From: a virus | DNA: 29,004 nt | Direction: 5' to 3' (one strand) | Virus record (IMG/VR): IMGVR_UViG_3300044491_001197 | Span: 1 to 29,004 of that record | Shown here: positions 28,309 to 29,004 of the stretch, one piece after another | How the letters are laid out: every line of letters starts with the position of its first letter | Numbering within the stretch: position 1 is the first letter of the stretch | Translations under genes and position numbers: made by a program | Notes under the pieces: model-generated | What the model was told of the DNA's origin: nothing | What the model saw: the letters and a program-made list of their open reading frames with translations, nothing else | Databases searched by the model: none

Positions 28309-29004
28309 TTAGAAATACATTAAACCCAAGATTTGGTTTAGTGATGCAAATGTACCTGTAAGTTTCATTGTGTATCCTTTGTAAGTAAATACAATACCCT
28401 CGTTTGGTACAATCTTATCTCTACCACCAACTGCGTTTAATCTTTCTAATTCCATTTTTAATTTTGCAATCTTTTTTGGGTCACCTGACTTTTTAACATC
28501 ACCGATGGTTTTGTCAAGTCTCTTCTGCATATCTCTCAATGCGCCATCAGGATTAACCGTGAGTGCTGAAGACATAAATGATAGAACCTCTGCACCCACA
28601 CCCAAGAAGATATCTTCAAACTTACGAAGATTATCTTTTGAGATTTTTGCCTGGTCAATCTTATCAGTTTTTTGGGCCCAATCTAATGTTTTCTTATCTG
28701 AAATGTTTTTACTATCCAAACGGAATCCTTTGTCGTAGAACGCCCATCTCTTTACCAATCCCATTTTGGTTTTGTTGTCCAAAGTAGTTGGTGAGTTTTT
28801 ATCAACATACTCTTCCCACCATCTTTGGTGATATTCAGCCACACCATCACTATCTTTAAGTTTGAACTCTTTTTGTACTTTGGATAGTTGACCAAAGAAC
28901 TTTGATTTCATTTTTGATAGTTCTTGGTTTTGTGGAAGTTTTACCACAGGAGGGCCTTGGATGGTATACTTTGATTGAACATGAGCATTCACTTGTTTAA
29001 TCAT
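28309..29004 (-). CDS. Large uncharacterised marine phage protein, at least C-terminal 231 aa
   Basis: The frame is open to the window edge, where an ATG happens to lie at 29004, so the true start may be further upstream. The C-terminal part has DPKKIAKLKMELERLNAVGG then EGIVFTYKGYTMKLTG and ends FASLNQILGLMYF. This ending matches my memory of a large uncharacterised T4-like phage family (I believe DUF6267, not verified). EGIVFxYKG resembles motif IV (EGxVxK) of nucleotidyltransferase-type ligases, but motif I is not visible here. The middle part, with WWEEYVDKNSPTTLDNKTKM and GVGAEVLSFMSSALTVNPDG, is helical. No transmembrane segment is seen. It precedes the head-cargo genes and may itself be an internal virion protein. 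Confidence 0.65.
   Translation of the reverse strand: MIKQVNAHVQSKYTIQGPPVVKLPQNQELSKMKSKFFGQLSKVQKEFKLKDSDGVAEYHQRWWEEYVDKNSPTTLDNKTKMGLVKRWAFYDKGFRLDSKNISDKKTLDWAQKTDKIDQAKISKDNLRKFEDIFLGVGAEVLSFMSSALTVNPDGALRDMQKRLDKTIGDVKKSGDPKKIAKLKMELERLNAVGGRDKIVPNEGIVFTYKGYTMKLTGTFASLNQILGLMYF

Noticed and set aside
1-29004. Prophage or integrated element
   Set aside because: No integrase, attachment site, tRNA or host gene is visible; the whole window reads as one phage structural module.

Overview
The window is part of the virion-structure and packaging module of a T4-like tailed phage (myovirus type). Every gene I accept is on the minus strand, so transcription runs from high to low coordinates. 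Identity rests on a large terminase (gp17), portal (gp20), prohead protease (gp21), acidic scaffold (gp22) and major capsid protein (gp23), plus a PhoH-like ATPase and a phage ribosomal protein bS21, accessories often seen in marine T4-like phages. The DNA is AT-rich. The host cannot be read directly. The recurring gene-strand motif TATATTTA/TATATTTG in the intergenic gaps resembles the Bacteroidota -7 element (TAnnTTTG), so a Bacteroidota (flavobacterial) host is my first guess; another low-GC marine host such as Pelagibacterales is the alternative.

Layout in transcription order. (1) 29004-24561: the C-terminal part of a large uncharacterised phage protein, a Cys-rich 193-aa protein, and four proteins (252, 99, 471, 213 aa) that carry T4-type capsid-targeting sequences and/or prohead-protease-like cleavage motifs. 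(2) 24499-23479: a histone-tail-like basic protein and two overlapping membrane coiled-coil proteins that resemble a spanin pair. (3) 23472-16351: gp17, gp20, two core-type proteins, an untracked 46-aa ORF, gp21 and two more core proteins, tightly packed and translationally coupled. (4) 16298-14641: a DNA methyltransferase bracketed by terminators, then bS21. (5) 14491-11793: gp22 and gp23, closed by a strong UUCG terminator. (6) 11683-11024: PhoH-like protein. (7) 10957-1: a fibre/adhesin block with a 1732-aa protein carrying about 210-residue repeats, four further repeat-rich fibre-like proteins (the last running off the window) and one 64-aa helical protein.

How the genes fit together: gp22 and the CTS-bearing proteins would build the prohead core inside a gp23 shell on the gp20 portal; gp21 would cut them at (L/I)xE|(A/G/S) sites; gp17 then packages DNA. 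Several core proteins look like polyproteins made of fused cargo modules separated by ESVNE/INE cleavage-like junctions, and this is the most unusual system in the window. A second notable pattern is one promoter-like motif in 11 of the 12 intergenic gaps of 30 nt or more. No tRNA, CRISPR array, insertion sequence or integrase was seen, and no gene-free stretch exceeds about 155 nt. gp16, gp18 and gp19 are not in their T4 positions.
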